In this document: piece by piece, positions 14,586-22,126 of the stretch
How the letters are laid out: every line of letters starts with the position of its first letter
Position numbering within the stretch: the stretch's first letter is position 1
Translations under genes and position numbers: made by a program
NCBI RefSeq assembly: GCF_015070875.1
Contig: NZ_JADDIV010000003.1
Location: 620,001 to 684,000 of the forward strand
Origin: Ramlibacter pallidus
GTDB lineage: Bacteria; Pseudomonadota; Gammaproteobacteria; Burkholderiales; Burkholderiaceae_C
Length of the DNA: 64,000 nucleotides
Direction of reading: 5' to 3'
Notes under the pieces: model-generated
Seen by the model: only the letters and a program-made list of their open reading frames with translations
What the model was told of the DNA's origin: nothing
The model's database searches: none

Positions 14586-15022
14586 CAGGCGGACTCCCGC
14601 GCGGCGAGGTCGTGCCGGGTGATCGCATAGCCGCGGTCGGCATAGTGCTTCCAGCGGCCGCGCGCCTGCTGCCGGTCGCCGTCGTCGGTCGCCACCAGCT
14701 CGATCAGGCGCTCGAAGCGCTCGAAGCCTTCCGGCACCGGGCCGCCGAGGTTCACCAGCACCTGCTGGTGCGGCGTGCCGCGGGGCGACGCCGCCAGCAG
14801 CACCGGCGAGGCCGCGACCACGGACGGGTCGGCTTCGGCCACGCTGCAATGGGGGATGAACTCCAGCGGCGAGAAGGTCCACAGCTGCGTGTCGAGGCTG
14901 CGCAGCGCCTCGGGCTCGCCCGTGACCACCACCCGCGAGCCGGTGCCGTGCGCCTTGCGCAGCAGGCGGCACGCATAGGCCAGCTTGTCCGGCACGTTGA
15001 AGTGGAACGCGACCTCGGTCAT
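14585..15022 (-). CDS. holC: DNA polymerase III subunit chi
   Basis: 145 residues, the usual length for HolC. Starts MTEVAFHFNVPDKLAYACRL, matching the family N-terminus, and keeps the LWTFSPLEFIPHC segment and the VLVNLGG strand. Chi binds psi in the clamp-loader complex and contacts single-strand binding protein, helping hand-over at the replication fork. It follows pepA by 3 nt, the conserved pepA-holC order of proteobacteria, and overlaps the next gene by TGATG. Confidence 0.95.
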   Translation of the reverse strand: MTEVAFHFNVPDKLAYACRLLRKAHGTGSRVVVTGEPEALRSLDTQLWTFSPLEFIPHCSVAEADPSVVAASPVLLAASPRGTPHQQVLVNLGGPVPEGFERFERLIELVATDDGDRQQARGRWKHYADRGYAITRHDLAARESA

Positions 15023-15025
15023 GCG

Positions 15026-16546
15026 TCAGGCGGCAGCGCGCGAACGGCCCTTGGCCGGCTTGGCGGCCTTCACGGCCCGCGGCGGCGCGTCCTTGGCGGA
15101 GGCATTGCCGCCTTCCTGCGACAGCAGGTATTCCAGCAGCAGTCCGACGGGCCGGCCCGTGGACCCCTTCGCGGAACCGCCCTTCCAGGCCGTGCCCGCG
15201 ATGTCCAGGTGGGCCCAGGGATAGTTCTGGGTGAAACGGTGCAGGAACTTGGCCGCGACGACGGCGCCCGCGGCGCGTCCCGCCACGTTGGCCACGTCGG
15301 CGAAATTGGTCTTCAGGCCTTCCGCGTACTCGTCGTCCAGCGGCAAGCGCCAGCACGGGTCGAGCGCCGCTTCGCCGGCGGCCGCGAGCTGCTCCGCCAG
15401 TGCGTCGTCGGTGGCGAACAAGCCGCTGCGCACGCCGCCCAGGGCCACCACGCAGGCGCCCGTGAGCGTGGCGATGTCGATCACGGCGCGCGGCTTGAAG
15501 CGTTCCGCAAAGGTCAGCGCGTCGCACAGGATCAGGCGGCCCTCGGCGTCCGTGTTCAGCACCTCGATGGTCTGGCCGCTCATGCTGGTGAGGATGTCGC
15601 CCGGCTTGTACGCGGAGCCATCCAGCATGTTCTCGCAGCTCGGGACCAGCCCGACGACGTTCAGCTTCGGCTTCAGTTCCGCCAGCGCCCGGAAGGTGCC
15701 GAGCACGCTGGCCGCACCGCCCATGTCGAACTTCATCTCGTCCATCTCGGCGGAGGGCTTGATCGAGACGCCGCCGCTGTCGAACGTGATGCCCTTGCCC
15801 ACCAGCACGATGGGCGCCTCGGACTTGCCCGCGCCGTTGTAGCGCAGCGTGATGAAGCGCAGGGGCTCCGCGGAACCCTTGGCCACGCTCATGAAGGACC
15901 CCATGCCGAGCCGGGCGACTTCCTTCGGGCCGAGGACCTCGACGGCGAAGCCGTGCGCCTTGCCCATCTTCTGCGCCTCTTCGCCCAGCCGCGTGGGGGT
16001 GGCGTAGTTCGGCGGCAGGTTGCCCAGCTCGCGGGCGAATTCGATGCCCACCGCCGCGGCCTTGGCACGCTGGAAGGCCTGGCGCTGCGCGCCGGCATCG
16101 GCCACGCCGACCACGACCTTCTTCAGTTCGCGGCCTTCGGGCTTGGACTTGGTCGCCACGTACACGTAGCTGCTTTCGGCGGTACCGCACACGGCGGCGC
16201 GGACCGCTTCGGCGCCGGCGGCCCGCGGCAGCAGGATGACCAGCTTGCGGGCGGCCGAGGACCGCAGCACGCCGGCGGCGGCCTGGACCGCGGCCTGCAC
16301 GCGCTTGCCCGACCCGTCGCCGCAGCCGGCCAGCACGACGCGCGTCGCGGCGATGCCCTCGCTGCGGTAGGCCTGCAGCATCTTGCCGGGCTTGGGTTCG
16401 AGGTCGCGGGCCGAGAGGGCGGCGCCCACCAGGCGCGAAACGGGGTCCTTGCCGGCCTGGAAACCTTCCGTCACCAGGACCAGGAGCACGTCGCACTTTT
16501 CGGCGGCTGCACCCGCGAGGTCGAGGGTCTTGAGTTCGAAGTCCAT
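15026..16546 (-). CDS. pepA: Cytosol (leucyl) aminopeptidase, M17 family
   Basis: 506 residues. N-terminal alpha/beta domain (about 1-170) and C-terminal catalytic domain with the family signature NTDAEGRLIL and metal-site segments VGKGITFDSGG and KFDMGGA. It removes N-terminal residues from peptides using two metal ions in a hexamer; some PepA proteins also bind DNA. Length and motifs are complete, with an extra Lys/Ala/Pro-rich C-terminal tail (about 485-506). It is divergent from lptF with 42 nt between the two starts, and followed directly by holC. Confidence 0.97.
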   Translation of the reverse strand: MDFELKTLDLAGAAAEKCDVLLVLVTEGFQAGKDPVSRLVGAALSARDLEPKPGKMLQAYRSEGIAATRVVLAGCGDGSGKRVQAAVQAAAGVLRSSAARKLVILLPRAAGAEAVRAAVCGTAESSYVYVATKSKPEGRELKKVVVGVADAGAQRQAFQRAKAAAVGIEFARELGNLPPNYATPTRLGEEAQKMGKAHGFAVEVLGPKEVARLGMGSFMSVAKGSAEPLRFITLRYNGAGKSEAPIVLVGKGITFDSGGVSIKPSAEMDEMKFDMGGAASVLGTFRALAELKPKLNVVGLVPSCENMLDGSAYKPGDILTSMSGQTIEVLNTDAEGRLILCDALTFAERFKPRAVIDIATLTGACVVALGGVRSGLFATDDALAEQLAAAGEAALDPCWRLPLDDEYAEGLKTNFADVANVAGRAAGAVVAAKFLHRFTQNYPWAHLDIAGTAWKGGSAKGSTGRPVGLLLEYLLSQEGGNASAKDAPPRAVKAAKPAKGRSRAAA

Positions 16547-16588
16547 AATCCCTTGTTGTTCACGCGCACAAGGCGCCTGCAGCCGCCG

Positions 16589-17689
16589 ATGTTATTCCAT
16601 TCAACCGTCCGCAAGGAGCTGGCCCGCAGTTTCGGGGCCTCGCTCGTCGTGCTGGTCACCATCATCGTGACCATGACCCTGATCCGTACGCTCAGCCTCG
16701 CCAGCCGCGGCAGCGTGAACCCGGAAGAAGTCCTGATGGTCATGGGCTACACCGTGCTCGGCTACCTCCCCACGGTGCTGACGCTGTCGCTCTTCATCGC
16801 CATCGTCGGGACGCTCTCGCGCATGTACCGGGACAGCGAGATGGTCATCTGGTTCTCCGCCGGGCGGGGCCTGTCGTCGCTGGTGCGCCCTCTGTTCGCG
16901 TTCGCCTGGCCGGTGCTGGTGGTGGTGGCGCTGCTGGCCCTGGTGGTCTGGCCCTGGGCCAACCAGCAGACGCAGGAACTGAAGGAACGCTATGGCCGCC
17001 GCGGCGACCTCGAGCGCGTCGCGCCGGGCCAGTTCCAGGAGTCGGCCAGCGGGCGCCGCGTGTTCTTCCTGGACAAGGACACGCCGGACAACAAGTCGGG
17101 CCGCAACATCTTCATCTCGACCCTGGAGCGGGACCGCGAGACGGTCACCTCCGCGCGCAGCGGCCGCGTCGAGACGATCGGCGACGCGCAGTTCCTGCTG
17201 CTGCAGAACGGCCAGCGGATGGAGAACTCGCTCAAGGGCGACGGCATGCGCATCAGCGAGTTCGAACAGCACGGCAGCCGGGTCAAGGACAACGACTGGC
17301 TCGGCGGCGGCGAAGGCCCCACCAAGGCACGCTCCACCCTCGAACTGGTACGGGAGCCCACCGCGCAGAACCGGGCGGAACTCGGCTGGCGCCTCGGCCT
17401 GGCGCTCGCCGCCATCAACTTCGTGCTGCTGGGGGTCACGGTGTCCAGCGTCAACCCGCGCGTGGGCCGCAGCGGCAACCTGGTGTTCGCCCTGTTCTCC
17501 TTCGTCGTGTACTTCAACCTGCTGAACCTGGGCCAGAGCTGGATCTCGAACGGGCGCATGGGCCTGGCGCCCTTCCTCCTGCTGCTGCATGGGGGCACCT
17601 TCGCCTTCGCGGCCTTCTGGCTGGCCAAGCAGCACAACAACTGGGGCTGGGCCGCGCTCGTGCGCCGCGTATCGGGGCGCGCGGCATGA
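16589..17689 (+). CDS. lptF: LPS export ABC transporter permease LptF
   Basis: 366 residues. Three N-terminal membrane helices, a periplasmic beta-jellyroll domain (about 130-260) and three C-terminal helices, the normal LptF layout. The start MLFHSTVRKELARSFGASL is typical. With LptG and LptB2 it extracts lipopolysaccharide from the inner membrane and passes it to LptC/LptA. ATG at 16589 is chosen over the long open frame upstream, which is antisense to pepA. Its last codon overlaps lptG by ATGA. Confidence 0.96.
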   Translation: MLFHSTVRKELARSFGASLVVLVTIIVTMTLIRTLSLASRGSVNPEEVLMVMGYTVLGYLPTVLTLSLFIAIVGTLSRMYRDSEMVIWFSAGRGLSSLVRPLFAFAWPVLVVVALLALVVWPWANQQTQELKERYGRRGDLERVAPGQFQESASGRRVFFLDKDTPDNKSGRNIFISTLERDRETVTSARSGRVETIGDAQFLLLQNGQRMENSLKGDGMRISEFEQHGSRVKDNDWLGGGEGPTKARSTLELVREPTAQNRAELGWRLGLALAAINFVLLGVTVSSVNPRVGRSGNLVFALFSFVVYFNLLNLGQSWISNGRMGLAPFLLLLHGGTFAFAAFWLAKQHNNWGWAALVRRVSGRAA

Positions 17690-18783
17690 AGACGATCCGG
17701 CGCCTGATCTACGTCGAGGTCCTGCAGGCGGTGGCTTTCGTGAGCCTCGGCTTCCTCGCGCTGTTCTTCTTCTTCGACTTCGTCGACGAACTGCCCAACC
17801 TCGGCCGCGGCCTGGAGCCCTACCGGATGACGCAGGCCCTCGTCTACGTCGGGCTGCGGCTGCCGAACCACCTGTACGAGCTGCTGCCCATCGCGGTGCT
17901 GATCGGCACCATCTTCGTGATGGCGCGCTTCGCCCAGAGTTCGGAGTACACCATCCTGCGCACCAGCGGTCTCGGCCCCTGGCGGGCGCTGCGGACGCTG
18001 CTGGTGCTGGGCGCCGGCTTCACCGTCCTCACCTTCGCCGCCGGCGACTACCTCGCGCCGCTGGCGGACCGCACGGCGCAATTGCTCAAGGCGCGCTTCT
18101 CGGGCGGCATTTCCGTGGGCACCACCGGCGCGTGGCTGAAGGAGCGGCAGCGCTATCTCTCGTACAACGTCAACGTCCGCTCCCTCACGCCGGAGGGGCA
18201 GATGCGCGAAGTGCGCATCTTCGAGGCCGATTCGCGTGGCCACCTGGTCTCGATCACGCAGGCGAAGCGCGGCGTGTTCGGCGAGGCGGCATGGGTGCTG
18301 CAGGACGTCGAACGCACCGAGTTCAACGTGGGCGACGGCGTTTCGCGCGTCGACCAGGCGAAGATGGCCACCCTGCGGTGGCCCACCGAGATCACGCAGG
18401 AGATGGTCTCCGTGGCGCTGCTCAAGCCCGACCGCATGAGCACCATCGCCCTGTTCCAGTACATCCGCCACCTGGAGGCCAACGGCCAGACCTCGCAGCG
18501 CTACGAGATCGAGTTCTGGCGCAAGGTGTTCTACCCCCTGTCCTGCATGGTGATGGTGGTGCTCGCCCTGCCCTTCGCGTACCTGCACTTCCGCTCGGGC
18601 GGCATCACGAGCTACGTGTTCGGCGGGGTGCTGATCGGCATCAGCTTCTTCCTCCTGAACAACGTGTTCGGCTACATCGGCAACCTGCAGAACTGGCTGC
18701 CGTGGGTGGCGTCCGGGGCGCCGGGCCTGATCTACATGCTCGTGTCGCTGGCCGCCTTCGGCTGGCTCGTGCTGAGGCGCTGA
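17686..18783 (+). CDS. lptG: LPS export ABC transporter permease LptG
   Basis: 365 residues, same six-helix plus jellyroll layout as LptF, starting MKTIRRLIYVEVLQAVAFVS. Partner of LptF in the LptB2FG exporter. The ATG overlaps the lptF stop by 4 nt (ATGA), so expression is translationally coupled. cbiX follows 5 nt after its stop, so transcription may continue into it. Confidence 0.96.
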   Translation: MKTIRRLIYVEVLQAVAFVSLGFLALFFFFDFVDELPNLGRGLEPYRMTQALVYVGLRLPNHLYELLPIAVLIGTIFVMARFAQSSEYTILRTSGLGPWRALRTLLVLGAGFTVLTFAAGDYLAPLADRTAQLLKARFSGGISVGTTGAWLKERQRYLSYNVNVRSLTPEGQMREVRIFEADSRGHLVSITQAKRGVFGEAAWVLQDVERTEFNVGDGVSRVDQAKMATLRWPTEITQEMVSVALLKPDRMSTIALFQYIRHLEANGQTSQRYEIEFWRKVFYPLSCMVMVVLALPFAYLHFRSGGITSYVFGGVLIGISFFLLNNVFGYIGNLQNWLPWVASGAPGLIYMLVSLAAFGWLVLRR

Positions 18784-18788
18784 CGCCG

Positions 18789-19148
18789 ATGTCCTCCGCG
18801 ATCATCCTGTTCGGCCACGGTTCGCGCGACCCCCTGTGGCGCCTGCCGATGGAAACGGTGGCCGCCCGGCTACGCCACCTCAGCCCCGGCACCCCGGTGC
18901 GCTGTGCCTTTCTCGAACTCGAGGCGCCCGGCCTGCCCGAAGCGGCCGGCGCGCTGGTCGCCGAGGGCGCGAGCCGCGTCACGATCGTGCCGATGTTCCT
19001 GGGCACGGGCCGCCATGCGCGCGAAGACCTGCCGGCGCTGGTCCGGCAGCTGGAAACCGAGCATCCCGCCGTCGCCTTCGTGCTGCAGAAGCCGGTGGGA
19101 GAGGACGGCCGGGTGCTGGAACTCATCGCAAAGATTGCTTTGGAATAA
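18789..19148 (+). CDS. cbiX: Sirohydrochlorin chelatase-like protein, short CbiX form
   Basis: 119 residues, the size of single-domain CbiX-S enzymes that work as dimers. Motifs ILFGHGSRDP and PMFLGTGRHAREDLP contain the metal-binding histidines. It inserts a metal into sirohydrochlorin; beside cysB the likely product is siroheme for sulfite reductase rather than cobalamin. It starts 5 nt after lptG, probably sharing its transcript, and ends 43 nt before cysB. Confidence 0.92.
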   Translation: MSSAIILFGHGSRDPLWRLPMETVAARLRHLSPGTPVRCAFLELEAPGLPEAAGALVAEGASRVTIVPMFLGTGRHAREDLPALVRQLETEHPAVAFVLQKPVGEDGRVLELIAKIALE

Positions 19149-19164
19149 CAACCGAATGCATAAT

Positions 19165-19188
19165 GAATTTCTTTCTTAGAAGAAATTC
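19165..19188. promoter_or_regulatory. Inverted repeat over the cysB leader
   Basis: GAATTTCTT-N6-AAGAAATTC, perfect 9-bp arms, ending 3 nt before the cysB ATG, so it covers the expected ribosome-binding zone. A CATAAT box (19159-19164) touches its left edge. It may be a LysR-type autoregulatory site, or a hairpin limiting translation. Confidence 0.55.
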
Positions 19189-19191
19189 GAT

Positions 19192-20142
19192 ATGAATCTG
19201 CATCAGTTTCGCTTCGTGCAGGAAGCGGTGCGGCGGAACCTCAACCTGACCGAGGCGGCCAAGTCGCTGCACACCTCGCAGCCGGGGGTGTCCAAGGCCA
19301 TCATCGAACTCGAAGAGGAACTGGGCGTGGAGATCTTCGCGCGCCACGGCAAGCGGCTCAAGCGCGTGACGGAGCCGGGCCAGCACGTGCTGAAGAGCAT
19401 CGAGCTCATCATGCGGGAGGTCGGCAACCTCAAGCGCATCGGCGAGCAGTTCAGCGCGCAGGACAGCGGCACGCTGTCCATCGCCACGACCCATACGCAG
19501 GCGCGCTACGTCCTGCCGGTGCCCGTGGCCAGGCTGCGCGAGGCCTACCCCAAGGTGAACGTCAGCCTGCACCAGGGCTCTCCCGACCAGGTGGCGCGCA
19601 TGGTGCTGGACGAGATCGCCGAGATCGGCATCGCGACCGAATCCCTGTCGGACTACCCGGACCTGGTCACGATGCCCTGCTACGAATGGCAGCACGTGCT
19701 GGTGCTGCCTGAGGCGCATCCGCTGGCGAAGAAGGAGCGCATCACGCTGGAGGACATCGCGTCGGAGCCGCTGGTGACCTACCACCCCTCCTTCACCGGC
19801 CGCACCCGCATCGACACCGCCTTCGCGCAGAAGAAGCTGCAGCCCCGCATCGCGCTCGAGGCGATCGATTCGGACGTCATCAAGACCTACGTCCGGCTGG
19901 GCCTGGGCATCGGCATCGTCGCGGAGATGGCGGTGCACGACGACGTCGGCAGCACCAACGGCGACCTCGCCGTGCGCCCCCTGGGCCAGCTGTTCGGGCA
20001 GAACCTTGCCCGCGTCGCGTTCAAGCGCGGCGCTTACTTGCGAAACTTCGTCTTCCGCTTCGCGGAACTGCTGTCGGACCGCCTCGACCGCAACCTGATC
20101 GCCCGCGCCATGACGGGCCACGCCAACGACTACGAACTGTGA
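19192..20142 (+). CDS. cysB: LysR-type regulator CysB
   Basis: 316 residues. Winged HTH at 1-60 (MNLHQFRFVQEAVRRNLNLT, LHTSQPGVSKAI) and a CysB-type effector domain with STTHTQAR-like ATTHTQARYVLP and GIGIVAEMA. CysB activates sulfate uptake and cysteine synthesis genes and responds to acetylserine or sulfate. Context supports this: cbiX is directly upstream and a sulfate transporter operon lies at 32-36 kb. ATG at 19192 is the only start giving the family N-terminus. The inverted repeat immediately upstream suggests autoregulation. Confidence 0.95.
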   Translation: MNLHQFRFVQEAVRRNLNLTEAAKSLHTSQPGVSKAIIELEEELGVEIFARHGKRLKRVTEPGQHVLKSIELIMREVGNLKRIGEQFSAQDSGTLSIATTHTQARYVLPVPVARLREAYPKVNVSLHQGSPDQVARMVLDEIAEIGIATESLSDYPDLVTMPCYEWQHVLVLPEAHPLAKKERITLEDIASEPLVTYHPSFTGRTRIDTAFAQKKLQPRIALEAIDSDVIKTYVRLGLGIGIVAEMAVHDDVGSTNGDLAVRPLGQLFGQNLARVAFKRGAYLRNFVFRFAELLSDRLDRNLIARAMTGHANDYEL

Positions 20143-20177
20143 CTCCCCCCGAAGCGGCCTGGAGAAAGCCGGCTGTC

Positions 20178-20183
20178 TATCAT
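20178..20183 (+). promoter_or_regulatory. -10-like box TATCAT, candidate leaderless promoter
   Basis: TATCAT ends 6 nt before the aminotransferase ATG (20190), placing the expected transcription start at the start codon. No Shine-Dalgarno sequence and no good -35 box are visible. Confidence 0.45.
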
Positions 20184-20189
20184 TGCCTC

Positions 20190-21341
20190 ATGAGCACTCC
20201 CGCACTCGAAACGAAGTTCCCTTCCATCGGCACGACCATCTTCACCGTGATGTCGGCCCTGGCCGCCGAGAAGGGCGCGGTCAACCTGGGCCAGGGTTTC
20301 CCGGATTTCGATTGCGACCCGAAGCTGGTCGAAGCCGTTGCCGAAGCGATGCGCAAGGGGCTGAACCAGTACCCGCCCATGACGGGGGTGCCGGTGCTGC
20401 GCGAAGCCGTGGCGAACAAGGTCGAGGCCCTCTACGGCCGCAAGTACGACCCGGCGGCGGAGATCACGATCACCGCGGGCGCCACGCAGGCGATCATCAC
20501 CGCCATCCTCTCGATCGTGCGGGCCGGCGACGAGGTGATCGTGCTGGAACCCTGCTACGACAGCTACGTGCCCAACATCGAGCTCGCCGGCGGCAAGGTG
20601 GTGCGGGTGCCGCTCACGCCGCGCACCTTCCGGCCCGACTTCGCCCGCATCGCCGCCGCGCTGACGCCGCGCACCCGCGCGATCGTCGTCAACACCCCGC
20701 ACAACCCGAGCGCGACCGTCTGGACGCGGGAGGAGATGCTGCAGCTGCAGGACCTGCTGGCGCCGACCGGCGTGTTCGTCATCAGCGACGAGGTGTACGA
20801 ACACATGGTGTTCGACGGCCAGCTGCACCAGAGCGTGGCGCGCTTCCCGGGCCTGGCCGACCGCGCCTTCATCGTCTCCAGCTTCGGCAAGACCTACCAC
20901 GTCACCGGGTGGAAGATCGGCTACGTGGCCGCCCCCGCCGCGCTGACGGCGGAGTTCCGCAAGGTGCATCAGTTCAACGTGTTCACCGTCAACACCCCGA
21001 TGCAGCATGGCCTGGCCACCTACATGGCCGACCCGCAGCCCTATCTCCAGCTGCCGGCCTTCTACCAGCGCAAGCGGGACCTCTTCCGCGAAGGGCTGGC
21101 GCGCACCCGCATGGCGCTGCTGCCGTGCGAAGGCACCTATTTCCAGTGCGTCGACATCTCCGGCATGAGCCGCATGAAGGAAGCCGAGTTCTGCAAGTGG
21201 CTGACCACGGAGATCGGCGTCGCTGCCATTCCGCAGTCCGCCCTCACGGTGGACGGCGACGACCAGGGCATCGTGCGCTTCTGCTTCGCCAAGAAGGACG
21301 AGACGCTGCGCACGGCCCTGGAACGGCTGGCGAAGCTCTAG
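20190..21341 (+). CDS. PLP-dependent aminotransferase, class I/II (methionine aminotransferase-like)
   Basis: 383 residues, aspartate aminotransferase fold. Key features are NLGQGFPDFDCDP, the substrate/PLP segment TPHNPSATVW, and the PLP lysine in SSFGKTYHVTGWKIGY. The overall pattern matches YbdL/methionine aminotransferase and kynurenine aminotransferase-type enzymes, which transfer the amino group of Met or aromatic residues to 2-oxo acids. Exact substrate is uncertain. The ATG at 20190 is preferred to one 51 nt upstream because the family N-terminus starts here. It lacks a ribosome site and may be leaderless. Confidence 0.92.
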   Translation: MSTPALETKFPSIGTTIFTVMSALAAEKGAVNLGQGFPDFDCDPKLVEAVAEAMRKGLNQYPPMTGVPVLREAVANKVEALYGRKYDPAAEITITAGATQAIITAILSIVRAGDEVIVLEPCYDSYVPNIELAGGKVVRVPLTPRTFRPDFARIAAALTPRTRAIVVNTPHNPSATVWTREEMLQLQDLLAPTGVFVISDEVYEHMVFDGQLHQSVARFPGLADRAFIVSSFGKTYHVTGWKIGYVAAPAALTAEFRKVHQFNVFTVNTPMQHGLATYMADPQPYLQLPAFYQRKRDLFREGLARTRMALLPCEGTYFQCVDISGMSRMKEAEFCKWLTTEIGVAAIPQSALTVDGDDQGIVRFCFAKKDETLRTALERLAKL

Positions 21342-21344
21342 CAG

Positions 21345-22046
21345 TCAGCACTGGATCGGGTTGCGGCAGAACTTCTCCAGCTCGCGCACGACGCTCTGGC
21401 CCGCCACCGGCTGCTTCGCCTTCGGGCCCACGTCCAGGCTCAACTTCATTTCGTACTTGCGGAAGAAGGCATCGAACAGCTCGCCCCCGAGCGTGGCATA
21501 GGCGGTCAGCGTGTCGGCTTTCGCGTCGTGCGCCAGCAGCACGGCGCACAGGGGCTGGCGCGCGGGACCGGAGAGCACCTGCGCACCCTTGGCGGGGTCG
21601 TACTGGCTGTGCTCCGCGCAGCAGTGGATCAGGCCGTCTTGCACGCCTTGCCGGGCGCGCGTCTTGCGAAAGCTGATGAAGCTCACGTCCTTCGTAGGGT
21701 AGACCAGCTGGTGCGCGCAGATCGCCGAGAAGGCGACGATGCTGCGGTTGCGGCCCACGCCGCCCGGCCAGCTGTAGGCGTTCCGGTCCTCCGTCGTCAG
21801 CGCGTGCGGCGCCACCGGCCGGCCCAGCTCCAGCAGGAACACGGGCGTCGCCTCGAAGGGGTAGTGGAAGACGTAGTTCGCCTGTGGCTTCAGGCTGCCG
21901 GCGCGCACCGGGTCGCCGCGCTCGTCCACCAGCACCGCCCGGGCGTACGCCTTGGGCTTCGCGTCGGCGGCCCAGGCCGGAAAGGCCACCGCGGCGCCGA
22001 GGCCGGCCGCACCCGCGGTGCATTCGAGGAAGCTGCGTCTGTCCAT
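21345..22046 (-). CDS. Tat-exported Rieske-type [2Fe-2S] protein
   Basis: 233 residues. The N-terminus MDRRSFLECTAGAAGLGAAV is a twin-arginine-type signal followed by an AWAADA cleavage region. A Rieske motif pair is present: CAH (in AICAHQLVYP) and CAEH (in HCCAEHSQYDP), spaced as required for the cluster. Such proteins are electron carriers in the periplasm. No cytochrome b or oxidase partner is adjacent, so the redox partner is unknown; it is not the canonical bc1 subunit by length and context. It is convergent with the aminotransferase gene, 3 nt apart. Confidence 0.88.
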   Translation of the reverse strand: MDRRSFLECTAGAAGLGAAVAFPAWAADAKPKAYARAVLVDERGDPVRAGSLKPQANYVFHYPFEATPVFLLELGRPVAPHALTTEDRNAYSWPGGVGRNRSIVAFSAICAHQLVYPTKDVSFISFRKTRARQGVQDGLIHCCAEHSQYDPAKGAQVLSGPARQPLCAVLLAHDAKADTLTAYATLGGELFDAFFRKYEMKLSLDVGPKAKQPVAGQSVVRELEKFCRNPIQC

Positions 22047-22092
22047 GCTGGGACCTCCGGATCACCGGCTTTGTACCCCAGCTGGCACCGCC

Positions 22093-22114
22093 GCAGGGCG
22101 CTTGCGCCCCCTGC
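22093..22114. terminator. Hairpin downstream of hrpA
   Basis: GGGCGC-TT-GCGCCC core (22096-22109), extendable by GCA/TGC with a one-base bulge, in the 80-nt gap between hrpA and the Rieske gene. No T-tract follows, so terminator function is uncertain. Confidence 0.35.
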
Positions 22115-22126
22115 TTCGGGTAAATC

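Noticed and set aside
14552..16588. N-terminal extension of the lptF frame by about 680 codons
   Set aside because: The extension is antisense to pepA and holC; the real LptF N-terminus begins at 16589.
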